Shown here: positions 16,203 through 24,433 of the stretch, in pieces | Numbering within the stretch: position 1 is the first letter of the stretch | Layout of the letters: the number at the start of each line of letters is the position of its first letter | NCBI GenBank assembly: GCA_046593925.1 | Contig: JBKJQN010000084.1 | Coordinates: 49,291 to 113,290 of the forward strand | DNA: 64,000 nucleotides | DNA from: JAYVYM01 sp046593925 | GTDB lineage: Bacteria; Actinomycetota; Actinomycetes; Mycobacteriales; SCTD01 | Direction of reading: 5' to 3' | Notes under the pieces: generated by a model | Database searches by the model: none | Told to the model about the DNA's origin: nothing | The model's input: only the letters and a program-made list of their open reading frames with translations | Translations under genes and position numbers: made by a program

Positions 16203-17527
16203 CCGGTCCCGCCCGGATTGCCGACTCGGCGATGTACGCCCACCTGTGGGGCACGCCGGAGGCCCGGGCGGTGTTCGGCGAGCGGGCCAGGCTGCAGGGC
16301 TGGCTCGACGTGCTCGCCGCGCTGGCCAGGGCGCAGGCCGCGTACGGGCTGGTGCCGCAGACCGCCGCCGACAGCATCACCGCGCACGCCGATGCGGGCC
16401 TGCTCGACACCGGCGTCGTCGCTGCGCAGACCCGCGCCTCCGGGCACTCCACCCTCGGGCTGGTCCGCGCGCTGCGCGACGTGCTGCCGGCCGAGGTCCA
16501 CCCGTACGTCCACCTCGGCGCGACCGTGCAGGACCTGACGGACACCTGGACCGGCACGGCGCTGCGGACGGTCACCGGCATGGTGCGCCGGGACCTGCTG
16601 CGGCTGGAGGACCTGCTGCTGGCACTGGCCGTACGCCACCGCGACACCCTGCAGGCCGGCCGTACGCACGGGCAGCCGGGCGCGCCGGTGACGTTCGGCT
16701 GGAAGGCCGCGTCGTGGGCCGACGAGCTGCGCCGCCACTCGGACCGGCTCGACGAGGGCTCCCGCCGGTGGCTGGTCGGCCAGCTCGGCGGCGGTGTCGG
16801 CACGCTGGCCGCCCTCGGGCCCGCCGGGCTCGACGTACGGGCGCGGTTCTGCGCCGAGCTGGGGCTCGCCGACCCGGGCACGTCCTGGCTGACCGCGCGC
16901 GACCGGATCGCCGAGGTGGGGTCGGTGCTGGCGATGGTGTGCGGCACGCTGGCCCGGATCGGGCTGGAGGTCTACGAGCTGCAGCGCCCGGAGATCGGCG
17001 AGCTGCGTGAGCCGTCCCGGCCCGACCTGGTGGGCAGCATCACGATGCCGCACAAGCGCAACCCGGAGCGGAGCGAGCACCTCGACACCCTTGCCCGGCT
17101 GGTCCGCGCACACGCCGGCGTGCTGCTCGAGGGGATGGTCGGGGCGTCCGAGCGCGACGGGCGCAGCTGGAAGGCCGAGTGGGTCGCGCTGCCCGAGGTC
17201 TGCCTGCTGACGACTGCCGCGACCTCGATCGCCGTCGAGCTGGTCGAGGGGCTCGAGGTCGACTCGGGCGCGATGGCCCGCAACCTGGTCGCCTGGACCG
17301 GCAGCGAGCAGGCCCTCGCGCTGCTCACCCCGCGCTTGGGCAGGCACGCCGCGCAGGCGGCCCTGCACGATGCGCTCCGCGACGGCCGGGAGGCGGGTCG
17401 CACGATGGCCGAGTCGCTGCAGTCGCTGCTTCCGGAGGTGGGCGCGCTCGTGCCCGACCCGGGGCTGGCCGGCGCGATGGTGGACCTGGTCGTCGCCCGG
17501 GCGCGGGCGGCCAGGGAGCGACCGTGA
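16199..17527 (+). CDS. Aspartase/fumarase-superfamily enzyme 1 (XcbC1-like, adenylosuccinate-lyase type)
   Basis: 442-aa member of the aspartase/fumarase superfamily, closest in look to adenylosuccinate lyase and carboxymuconate cycloisomerase. The mobile-loop signature GSITMPHKRNP begins at residue 279, and THGQPGAPVTFGWK carries the family's catalytic His region. In Xanthobacter, XcbC1 of this superfamily eliminates phosphate from phosphosulfolactate to give sulfoacrylate; the same role is inferred here from the comA neighbour. GTG start overlaps the upstream stop (GTGA). It is not a purine-pathway PurB by context. Confidence 0.85.
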   Translation: MTGPARIADSAMYAHLWGTPEARAVFGERARLQGWLDVLAALARAQAAYGLVPQTAADSITAHADAGLLDTGVVAAQTRASGHSTLGLVRALRDVLPAEVHPYVHLGATVQDLTDTWTGTALRTVTGMVRRDLLRLEDLLLALAVRHRDTLQAGRTHGQPGAPVTFGWKAASWADELRRHSDRLDEGSRRWLVGQLGGGVGTLAALGPAGLDVRARFCAELGLADPGTSWLTARDRIAEVGSVLAMVCGTLARIGLEVYELQRPEIGELREPSRPDLVGSITMPHKRNPERSEHLDTLARLVRAHAGVLLEGMVGASERDGRSWKAEWVALPEVCLLTTAATSIAVELVEGLEVDSGAMARNLVAWTGSEQALALLTPRLGRHAAQAALHDALRDGREAGRTMAESLQSLLPEVGALVPDPGLAGAMVDLVVARARAARERP

Positions 17528-18465
17528 GGCTCGCCGTCCTGCCGACGCCGCTGGTGGAGGCCCCGCGGCTGGCCGAGGCCCTCGGGGTGCGCTCACTGCA
17601 CGTCAAGCGAGACGACCTGACCGGCTTCGCGGTCGCCGGCAACAAGGCCCGCCAGCTCGAACAGCTGCTCGACGCGGCGCTGGCCAACGGCGCCGACACC
17701 CTGGTCACCGGCGGCACAGCGGGGTCGAACTTCGTCCAGGCCGCCAGCGCCGCCGCGGCCTGGGCGGGCCTGGGCTGCCACCTCGTGCTGGCCGGCCCGG
17801 CGCAGCCGGCCCGATCGCACCCGAACCTGGCCGCGGCGATCGCCTGGGGGGCCGAGCTGCACTGGACCGACGACCCCGACCGCAACAGCGTCGACGGTGC
17901 GCTCACCAGGGTGGCCGTCGGGCTGGTGAGCCGGGGCCTCGTTCCCTCCGTGATGCCCCGTGGCGGCGCCAACGCCGCGGGCGCGTCGGGCTTCCGGCTG
18001 GCCGCCGACGAGCTGCTCGCCCAGCTGCCCGTCGACGAGGAGCCACCCGTCGTGGTCGTGTCGACCGGCGCCGGGGGCACCCTGGCCGGGCTGGTGGCCG
18101 GCGCCGTCGCGCTCGACCGGCCCTTCCGGCTGGTCGGCGCGTCGGTCAGCCGGGCTCCGGATGACGTCGCTGTGCGGGTGCTCGCGCTGGCCCGCGAGGT
18201 GGCTGCGCAGCGCGGCGAGCCGCAGCCCACGCAGGCCGACGTGCAGGTCGTCGACGCCCGCGGGCCCGGGCACGCCCTCCCCAGCCACGAGGGCGACCTC
18301 GCCGCCGACCTCGCCCTGCGTACCGCCGGCCTGGTGCTCGACCCGGTCTACACGGCGAAGGCGCTCGCGGTGCTGCCGTCGGTCGTCGGCGACGCACCCG
18401 CCGTCTTCTGGCACACCGGCGGGCTGCTCGACGCCGTCGCCGCCTTCCTGCAGGAGCCCCGATGA
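17524..18465 (+). CDS. PLP-dependent enzyme, ACC deaminase/D-cysteine desulfhydrase type (XcbE1-like)
   Basis: 313-aa fold-type II PLP enzyme. Lys41 in VAGNKARQLEQLL is the predicted Schiff-base lysine, and STGAGGTLAGL is the phosphate-binding loop. ACC deaminase/D-cysteine desulfhydrase relatives act on small amino acids by beta-elimination or ring opening. XcbE1 of the bacterial coenzyme M pathway is a PLP enzyme of this kind, probably working near the thiolation end of the pathway. GTGA overlap upstream, ATGA overlap downstream. Pathway role is inferred from gene order. Confidence 0.85.
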   Translation: MRLAVLPTPLVEAPRLAEALGVRSLHVKRDDLTGFAVAGNKARQLEQLLDAALANGADTLVTGGTAGSNFVQAASAAAAWAGLGCHLVLAGPAQPARSHPNLAAAIAWGAELHWTDDPDRNSVDGALTRVAVGLVSRGLVPSVMPRGGANAAGASGFRLAADELLAQLPVDEEPPVVVVSTGAGGTLAGLVAGAVALDRPFRLVGASVSRAPDDVAVRVLALAREVAAQRGEPQPTQADVQVVDARGPGHALPSHEGDLAADLALRTAGLVLDPVYTAKALAVLPSVVGDAPAVFWHTGGLLDAVAAFLQEPR

Positions 18466-19991
18466 CCGGCCCCTTCCCGGCCGGCCACCGCCTCGGCGCG
18501 CCGCGTCACGGACCGGCCCCCGAGTTGGTGGCCTCCGGGTTCACGCTGGAGAACGCCGATGCCCCCCTGCTGCACAGCGGCCTCAACCTCGCCGACCTCG
18601 CGCACGTGCTCGACCTGCGGGCCCGCGGCATCGTCCCCGAGGCGTCGGCCCGCCGGCTGCTCGCGGTACTCCTGCAGGCCGACGCGACCGCCGCCGAGGA
18701 CTTCCCGTACGACCCCGAGTTCGGCGAGCCGTACAACAGCCGTGAGCGGGCCTTCACCGAGGCGATCGGCGACGACGCCGGCTGGCTGCACGCCGGCCGG
18801 CCGCGCCGCGAGGCAGTGCGCATCGCGCTGCGCCTGCACCTTCGTACGCAGATCGCCGAGCTCATCCGGGACGCCGCAGCCCTCGCCGACACCCTCGCGA
18901 CGACGTCGGCCGCGCACAGCCGCACCTGGATGCCCGACCAGACCTACCTGCAGCACGCCCAGCCCTCCACCTTCGGGCACTACCTGCTGTCCTTCGGCTA
19001 CCCGGTGCTGCGCGACGCCCGCCGGCTCGTCGACGCGCTCGCCTGGACCAACACCAGCCCGGGCGGCGCCGGCTGCGTCAACGGCTCCCGGCTGCTGGAC
19101 GACCGGGGTCCCGTCGCGAGGATGCTCGGTTTCGACGGGGTCATCGAGCACACCCGTGACGCGATGTGGCAGACCGACGGGCTGGTCGACGTGCTGGCGA
19201 CCGCGGCCTCGCTGGTCGGCACGCAGAGCAAGCTCGCCGAGGACCTCGAGATCTGGGCGAGCAGCGAGTTCGACTACGTCACCGTCGCCGACGGCTACAG
19301 CCGCAGCAGCGTGCTGATGCCGCAGAAGCGCAACCCGTACGCCCTGTCGATCGTGCGCGGCGCCAGCGGCACCCTGATCGGCCGGCTGAGCGGCTTCCTC
19401 GCGGTGGTGAAGAGCCCGTCGGCACGCAGCGACAACCTGATCTACGCGTACGGCGAGGTACCCCGGGCGCTGGACATGGCGCTGCGCACCACCCGCCTCA
19501 CCGACGGCGTCGTGCGCACCCTCGATGTCAACGGGCCACGGATGTGGGCGGCGCTGCAGGGCGGCTTCAGCCAGGCGACCGACCTGGCGGAGTACGTCAT
19601 GCAGACCTGCGACCTGGACTACCGCACGGCCTACCAGGTGGTCGGGGTCGCGGTGCGCACCGCCAGCACGGCGGGGCTGCGCGGCATCGACCTGGACGGC
19701 GCGATGCTGGACGCTGCCGCAGGCGAGTACGTCGGCCGCAGCCTCGGGCTGACCGGTGCCGACCTGTCACAGGTTCTCGACCCGCGGCACATCGTCGCGA
19801 CCCGGACTGCCACCGGGGGCGCCGCACCGCCCGTCGTGGAAGGCATGGCCGCCGACTGCGTCGGCGCCGCCCGCGATCTGCACGCGCTGGCGCTGGCCCG
19901 CCTCGCCGGCTTCGACACAGCTCGCCGCACGCTGCTCGACACCGCCGGGACGCTGGCCGCCGGTCCCCCGGCAGAGAGGTCACCCGCATGA
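18462..19991 (+). CDS. Aspartase/fumarase-superfamily enzyme 2 (XcbD1-like, argininosuccinate-lyase type)
   Basis: 509-aa protein resembling argininosuccinate lyase. It has DQTYLQHAQPSTFGHYLLSF (the T-x-LQ-x-AQP helix of ArgH) and SRSSVLMPQKRNPYAL, a variant of the GSSxMPQKxNP loop. No arginine genes are nearby. In Xanthobacter a second superfamily member, XcbD1, accompanies XcbB1, C1 and E1 for coenzyme M synthesis; this gene fits that slot. ATG overlaps the PLP gene stop and its own stop overlaps allG. True ArgH activity is an alternative that a genome check for another argH would address. Confidence 0.83.
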   Translation: MTGPFPAGHRLGAPRHGPAPELVASGFTLENADAPLLHSGLNLADLAHVLDLRARGIVPEASARRLLAVLLQADATAAEDFPYDPEFGEPYNSRERAFTEAIGDDAGWLHAGRPRREAVRIALRLHLRTQIAELIRDAAALADTLATTSAAHSRTWMPDQTYLQHAQPSTFGHYLLSFGYPVLRDARRLVDALAWTNTSPGGAGCVNGSRLLDDRGPVARMLGFDGVIEHTRDAMWQTDGLVDVLATAASLVGTQSKLAEDLEIWASSEFDYVTVADGYSRSSVLMPQKRNPYALSIVRGASGTLIGRLSGFLAVVKSPSARSDNLIYAYGEVPRALDMALRTTRLTDGVVRTLDVNGPRMWAALQGGFSQATDLAEYVMQTCDLDYRTAYQVVGVAVRTASTAGLRGIDLDGAMLDAAAGEYVGRSLGLTGADLSQVLDPRHIVATRTATGGAAPPVVEGMAADCVGAARDLHALALARLAGFDTARRTLLDTAGTLAAGPPAERSPA

Positions 19992-21400
19992 GCACCACGC
20001 TCCAGCTGCCCGCCGAGGTCGCCGTCGTCAACGTCGGCCTCCCGCTGTTCGCCGCGGCCGTCGCCGCGCAGGGCCGGCCGTCGGTCCAGGTGGACTGGCG
20101 GGTACCAGCCGGTGGCGACCCGGTCGCCGTCGCCGCGCTGCGGCGGCTGTACGGCCCGTACACCGGCGCCGTCGACGCCGCCAACGCCGAGGTCCTGCGG
20201 CGGCTGGACACCGGAGTGCCGGTCCTTTCGGCCGTCCGGCAGGCCGGCGAGGTCGTCCCCACTCTCGGTGACCGGATGCTCCTGCACGCCGGGCCACGCC
20301 TCGACCTGCCTGACGCGTGCGACCCACTGCGCCGCTCGATGCGCGCCGCCGTCGTCGCCGAGGGCTGGGCCGACGACGTCGACATCGCTGACCGGCTGCT
20401 CAGCACGGGCCAGGTCACGCTCTCCCCGGCGAACGAGTCGGGCGTCGTGGTGCCGATGGCGACCGTGATGGGCCCGACAACGCCGGTATGGGTGGTCACG
20501 AACGAGGCGGGCGGCACCAGCGCCTGCGCCCCGCTCGGGCAGGGCTCCGGCGACGTCGCATGGTTCGGGAAGGACAGCCCCGGCGCGGTCGAGCGGCTGG
20601 TGTTCCTGCGCGAGGCCGTCCTGCCCGTGCTGTCCGGCGTGCTGGCCGACAGCGGCCCCGTCGACGTTTTCTCCATCGCCGCGCAGGCCGTGGCGATGGG
20701 CGACGACGTGCACGTCCGTACCCAGGCCGCGACCAACCTGTTGATCCGGCACCTGCTGCCGCAGCTGATGGCGAGCGAGCACCCCCGGCGGGTCGCGGTC
20801 GCGCGCTACCTGTCCGCCAACCACCTGCTGTTCCTCACCTTGGCGATGGCAGCGGCGCGCTCACTGACGGCCTGGGCCGGGCAGGTCGAGGGGTCCTCCG
20901 TCGTGACGACAATGGCCCGCAACGGCACGCAGTTCGGGACGCGCCTTTCGGGCGACGACACCTGGTTCCTCGCGCCGTCGCCGATGGTCGGCAACGCGCT
21001 CTACCACCCCGGCCGGGGGCCGGCCGACAGCGCGCCGGACATCGGCGACAGCGCTGTCCTGGAGCTGGTCGGCCTGGGCGGGGCGGCCGCCGCCGGCTCC
21101 CCTGCCGTCGGGCAGCTGGTCGGTGGCCTGGCTGCCGCCGCCGAGCTCACCGCCGAGCTCGAGCGGGTCTGCGTCGGCCGGTCCAGCCGCTTCACGCTGC
21201 CGACGTTCGGCGGGCGCGGCACCCCGCTCGCGGTCGACGTACGCAAGGTTGTCGAGCTCGGCATCACCCCGAAGGTGACGACCGGGATCCTGCACGGCAG
21301 CGACGGCAGCGGCCAGGTCGGTGCCGGCGTGGCCGAGGCCCCGCTGCCGTGCTTCCGCGAGGCGATGCTGGCGCTCGACGCGCGGCTCAGCGCGCAGTAG
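19988..21400 (+). CDS. allG: AllG/YlbE-family protein (DUF1116), carbamoyltransferase subunit
   Basis: 470-aa DUF1116 protein. In E. coli the family member AllG is part of oxamate carbamoyltransferase together with FdrA. Typical stretches are ANVGLPLF-like start, ESGVVVPMATVMGPTTPVWV, EAGGTSACAPLGQGSGDVAW, MARNGTQFG and the C-terminal DVRKVVELGITPKVTTGI. ATG start overlaps the preceding lyase stop, so it is translationally coupled to the coenzyme M-type genes, while its expected partners fdrA and arcC are 9 kb away under a related operator. That split arrangement is unusual. Confidence 0.87.
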   Translation: MSTTLQLPAEVAVVNVGLPLFAAAVAAQGRPSVQVDWRVPAGGDPVAVAALRRLYGPYTGAVDAANAEVLRRLDTGVPVLSAVRQAGEVVPTLGDRMLLHAGPRLDLPDACDPLRRSMRAAVVAEGWADDVDIADRLLSTGQVTLSPANESGVVVPMATVMGPTTPVWVVTNEAGGTSACAPLGQGSGDVAWFGKDSPGAVERLVFLREAVLPVLSGVLADSGPVDVFSIAAQAVAMGDDVHVRTQAATNLLIRHLLPQLMASEHPRRVAVARYLSANHLLFLTLAMAAARSLTAWAGQVEGSSVVTTMARNGTQFGTRLSGDDTWFLAPSPMVGNALYHPGRGPADSAPDIGDSAVLELVGLGGAAAAGSPAVGQLVGGLAAAAELTAELERVCVGRSSRFTLPTFGGRGTPLAVDVRKVVELGITPKVTTGILHGSDGSGQVGAGVAEAPLPCFREAMLALDARLSAQ

Positions 21401-21430
21401 GTCGCACCCCCTCCGGTAGGGTCGGCGGCC

Positions 21431-22747
21431 ATGGCGCAGCGAGGCGAGCGGTTCCGCTACGAGGGCTACGACTTCGGCGCCGGTCTGCTGCGCTGCACCT
21501 ACTCCCTGGACGGCCGCAGCTTCACCGAGCGGATCACGTTCGACGGTCCAGGCGCCACCGGCCCCGCCGTCGACGCCGCCGCCCGGCTGGTGTTCCTGCT
21601 CGCCGGTATCAGCTACTACAAGACCGGCGCGCCGCCCGTCGTCGACCTCGGTGACCACGCCGTCACCGACGTCGAGCGGCACTTCCTGCGTACGTACTAC
21701 GTACAGGGCCTCGGCGAGTTCGCTCACCGCAACGGCATCCTGCCCGAGCTGCAGAAGCTCGTCGTGGAGGGACCGTCGCGGTCGGCAGCGCCCGTGGACA
21801 TGCCAGTGGCGGCCGGCGGCCGGCCGCTGGTGCCCTTCGGCGGCGGCATCGACTCGATCGTCGTGGTCGAACAGACCCGCCGCCGGCACCCCGACATCGC
21901 GCTGTTCGTCGTCAGCCGAACGGGCGCGCGCTTCGAGGCCATCGAGAAGGCCGCGGCGGTGACCGGGCTGCCGGTGCGGCGTGCCGACCGCGAGATCGAC
22001 CCGCAGGTCCTGCGCTCAGCCGAGCTGGGCCTGCTCAACGGCCACATACCGGTCACCGGCATCCTGTCCACGATGGCCCTGACCGCCGCGCTGCGCGACG
22101 GTCGCGACGCGGTGATCATGTCCAACGAGTGGTCAGCCAGCTCCGGCACGGTCGTCGTCGACGGCATCGACGTCAACCACCAGTGGTCGAAGAGCGCCGA
22201 GTTCGAGGCGGGCCTGCGCGCGGTGCTCGCCGAGTCCGTCACCGGCATCGACTACTTCTCCGCGCTACGGCCCTACTCCGAGCTGTGGGTCGCCCGGCAC
22301 TTCGCCGACCTGCCGCAGTACGCCCTGGCCTTCCGCAGCTGCAACCGCGCCTTCCACCTCGACCCGGCCAAGCGCCTGGACCGGTGGTGCGGCCGGTGCG
22401 ACAAGTGCTGCTTCATCGACTTGATTCTCGCGCCGTTCCTCCCCCGTACCCGGCTGGAGCAGGTTTTCGACGGCCACGAACCGCTCGCCCAGCCCGACCT
22501 GGAGCCGCAGTTCCGGTCCCTGCTGGGCGATCCGGAGCTGACCAAGCCGTTCGAGTGCGTCGGCGACGAGGGTGAGTGCCGGGCAGCGGTCCTGCTTGCC
22601 GCAGACCGCCCCGACCGGACGGCGACGCCATTGCTGCAGCGGCTGGCGGATTCAATACGCACCGACGGGCGCCCGTCGCCTGACCCCGAGGCGCTGCTGC
22701 GCCCGCTCAGCGACTCCTTCATCCCCGACCCGCACGCCCTCGCTTGA
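21431..22747 (+). CDS. murL: UDP-MurNAc-L-Ala-L-Glu epimerase MurL
   Basis: Epimerises the terminal L-Glu of UDP-MurNAc-L-Ala-L-Glu to D-Glu with ATP, an alternative to glutamate racemase described in Xanthomonas and actinomycetes. 438 aa. A PP-loop-like PFGGGIDSIVVVEQTRRR near residue 137 and the cysteine cluster WCGRCDKCCFID (Cys320, 323, 326, 327) are typical. ATG start 30 bp after allG, so read-through from the comA operon is possible. The stop overlaps murD2 by 4 nt, which strongly supports the assignment. Confidence 0.9.
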   Translation: MAQRGERFRYEGYDFGAGLLRCTYSLDGRSFTERITFDGPGATGPAVDAAARLVFLLAGISYYKTGAPPVVDLGDHAVTDVERHFLRTYYVQGLGEFAHRNGILPELQKLVVEGPSRSAAPVDMPVAAGGRPLVPFGGGIDSIVVVEQTRRRHPDIALFVVSRTGARFEAIEKAAAVTGLPVRRADREIDPQVLRSAELGLLNGHIPVTGILSTMALTAALRDGRDAVIMSNEWSASSGTVVVDGIDVNHQWSKSAEFEAGLRAVLAESVTGIDYFSALRPYSELWVARHFADLPQYALAFRSCNRAFHLDPAKRLDRWCGRCDKCCFIDLILAPFLPRTRLEQVFDGHEPLAQPDLEPQFRSLLGDPELTKPFECVGDEGECRAAVLLAADRPDRTATPLLQRLADSIRTDGRPSPDPEALLRPLSDSFIPDPHALA

Positions 22748-24045
22748 ACCCTCGGGCGCCGGCAACGTCCTGGGCGGACCTGCGCGGGCGCCGGGTCGGG
22801 CTGTGGGGGCTCGGCGTCGAGGGCCGGGCGAGCCTGCGCCGGTTGCGCGCTGACGGAGTCGAGCCGGTCCTGGTCGACCGTGCCGCGGGCGTCGCCGAGG
22901 ACGGCACCCCCGTCCAGTGCCTCGCCGACGGCGGCCTCGACGCGCTGGCCGCGTGTGACGTCGTCGTCAAGAGCCCCGGCATCAGCCCGTACGGCCCGGA
23001 CTGCCGGCACCTGGGCTCCCGCGGCGTCCACGTCCGCGGTGGGCTCGGGCTGTGGCTCGCCGGCGCCGACCGCTCCCGCGTCGCGTGCATCACCGGCACC
23101 AAGGGCAAGAGCACGACAGCCTCGATGGCCGGCGCGCTGCTGACCGGGCTGGGTGAGCGGCACCTGCTCGGCGGCAACATCGGGGTACCGCCGTGGGACC
23201 CCGAGGTCGACAGTGACGTCGACTGGTGGGTCGTCGAGACCTCCAGCTACCAGGCCGTCGACATCGAGGTCGGCCCGCAGGTCGTGGCCGTGACCTCGCT
23301 CAGCGAGGACCACGTGCCGTGGCACGACGGCTCGGTCCAGACGTACTACCGCGACAAGCTGTCGCTGTGCACCCGGCCGGGCGTGCGCACGGTGGTCGCC
23401 GATGGCGGTGACCGCCTGCTGCGGGCCCGCACCGACGACCTCGGCCCGTCGGTGCGCTGGGTCGGCGAGGCCGGGCCCTGGGTGCAGGCCGGGCCGGTGC
23501 ACGGCGCCCACAACCGCCGCAACGCCGAGATCGCCCGGCAGACCCTGCTGGCGCTCAACGTGCCGGGCACGGATGACACTGCTGCCCTGGCGGCGGCCTT
23601 CGCCTGCTTTCAGCCGCTTCCCGGGCGTCTCGCGGTGGTGGCGCAGGCCGGTGGCACCACCTTCGTCGACGACTCGATCAGCACCAACGTGCTGTCGACC
23701 ACGGCGGCCCTGGCGAGCTTCCCTGGCCGCCGGATCGGGCTGCTCGTCGGTGGCCTCGAGCGCGACATCGACTACCGCCCGCTCGCCGCGTCGGTTCGCG
23801 AGGGCGTCCGGATCTTCACGATGCCCACCAACGGCCCGGCGATCGGCGCAGTCCTGCGCGCCGAAGGGGTCGACGCTGTTTCTGATGCTGCCTCCCTCGC
23901 GGACGCGGTCGCGGCGGCGTACGCCTGGGCGCTCCCGGACGGCGTGGTGCTGCTGTCACCCGCCGCGGCGAGCTTCGACCTGTTCACCGACCACCGCGCC
24001 CGGGGCGCCGCGTTCACCGCCCTCGCGCAGGCGCTGGCCGGCTGA
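22744..24045 (+). CDS. murD2: UDP-MurNAc-L-alanine--L-glutamate ligase MurD2
   Basis: Mur-ligase-family enzyme, 433 aa. It adds L-Glu (instead of D-Glu) to UDP-MurNAc-L-Ala, supplying the substrate of MurL. The ATP-binding P-loop GTKGKST is at residues 118-124. The ligase middle domain (WVVETSSYQAVDIEVGPQVV) and the C-terminal domain (VGGLERDIDYRPLAASV, LLSPAAASFDLFTDHRARG) are intact. TTG start overlaps the MurL stop (TTGA). It is shorter and more diverged than canonical MurD, as expected for MurD2. Confidence 0.9.
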   Translation: MNPRAPATSWADLRGRRVGLWGLGVEGRASLRRLRADGVEPVLVDRAAGVAEDGTPVQCLADGGLDALAACDVVVKSPGISPYGPDCRHLGSRGVHVRGGLGLWLAGADRSRVACITGTKGKSTTASMAGALLTGLGERHLLGGNIGVPPWDPEVDSDVDWWVVETSSYQAVDIEVGPQVVAVTSLSEDHVPWHDGSVQTYYRDKLSLCTRPGVRTVVADGGDRLLRARTDDLGPSVRWVGEAGPWVQAGPVHGAHNRRNAEIARQTLLALNVPGTDDTAALAAAFACFQPLPGRLAVVAQAGGTTFVDDSISTNVLSTTAALASFPGRRIGLLVGGLERDIDYRPLAASVREGVRIFTMPTNGPAIGAVLRAEGVDAVSDAASLADAVAAAYAWALPDGVVLLSPAAASFDLFTDHRARGAAFTALAQALAG

Positions 24046-24433
24046 CCCCTGCACCCTGCTCGCCCGGCCCTCGCGGAGGACGCCGGCCGATCGACGCTGC
24101 GTCAGGGGACCTCGTCGCTGTCGACGTGGAGGAAGAGTGCGGCCAACTGCCCGCGCCGCGGACCTCCGCGCCGCGCTGCCGACGCATGACGATGCGCCGC
24201 CTCTCGTGGTTCACCGGTCGGGCTGACAGCGCCGCCGCAGAGGACTCGGAACGACTGACGAGTGGCCGGCAGGGTCCTTCACGTCGACGAGCGGAGCAGG
24301 GATCAAGTTGATCATGTTTCGCACGTGGTACCTGTGCGGGATTGCCAACCGGACAGGGCGGTTGGCCTTGTGGAGCGGCAACCCGCCTGAACTTCGGCGC
24401 TCCCGATAGACCTTCGTCAACCGGACGACGTGC
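24046..24433. other. Intergenic region, no gene seen
   Basis: About 390 bp between murD2 and the convergent WYL regulator. Minus-strand frames here lack family features and a convincing ribosome-binding site. No clear terminator hairpin with a T-run was found. Confidence 0.5.

Noticed and set aside
18462..19991. Biosynthetic argininosuccinate lyase (ArgH)
   Set aside because: No arginine genes are nearby, the gene is embedded in an operon with comA, and the GSS loop is altered to RSS; the XcbD1-like reading fits better.
24211..24420. 69-codon minus-strand frame downstream of murD2
   Set aside because: TTG start, no ribosome-binding site and no recognisable family; treated as non-coding.
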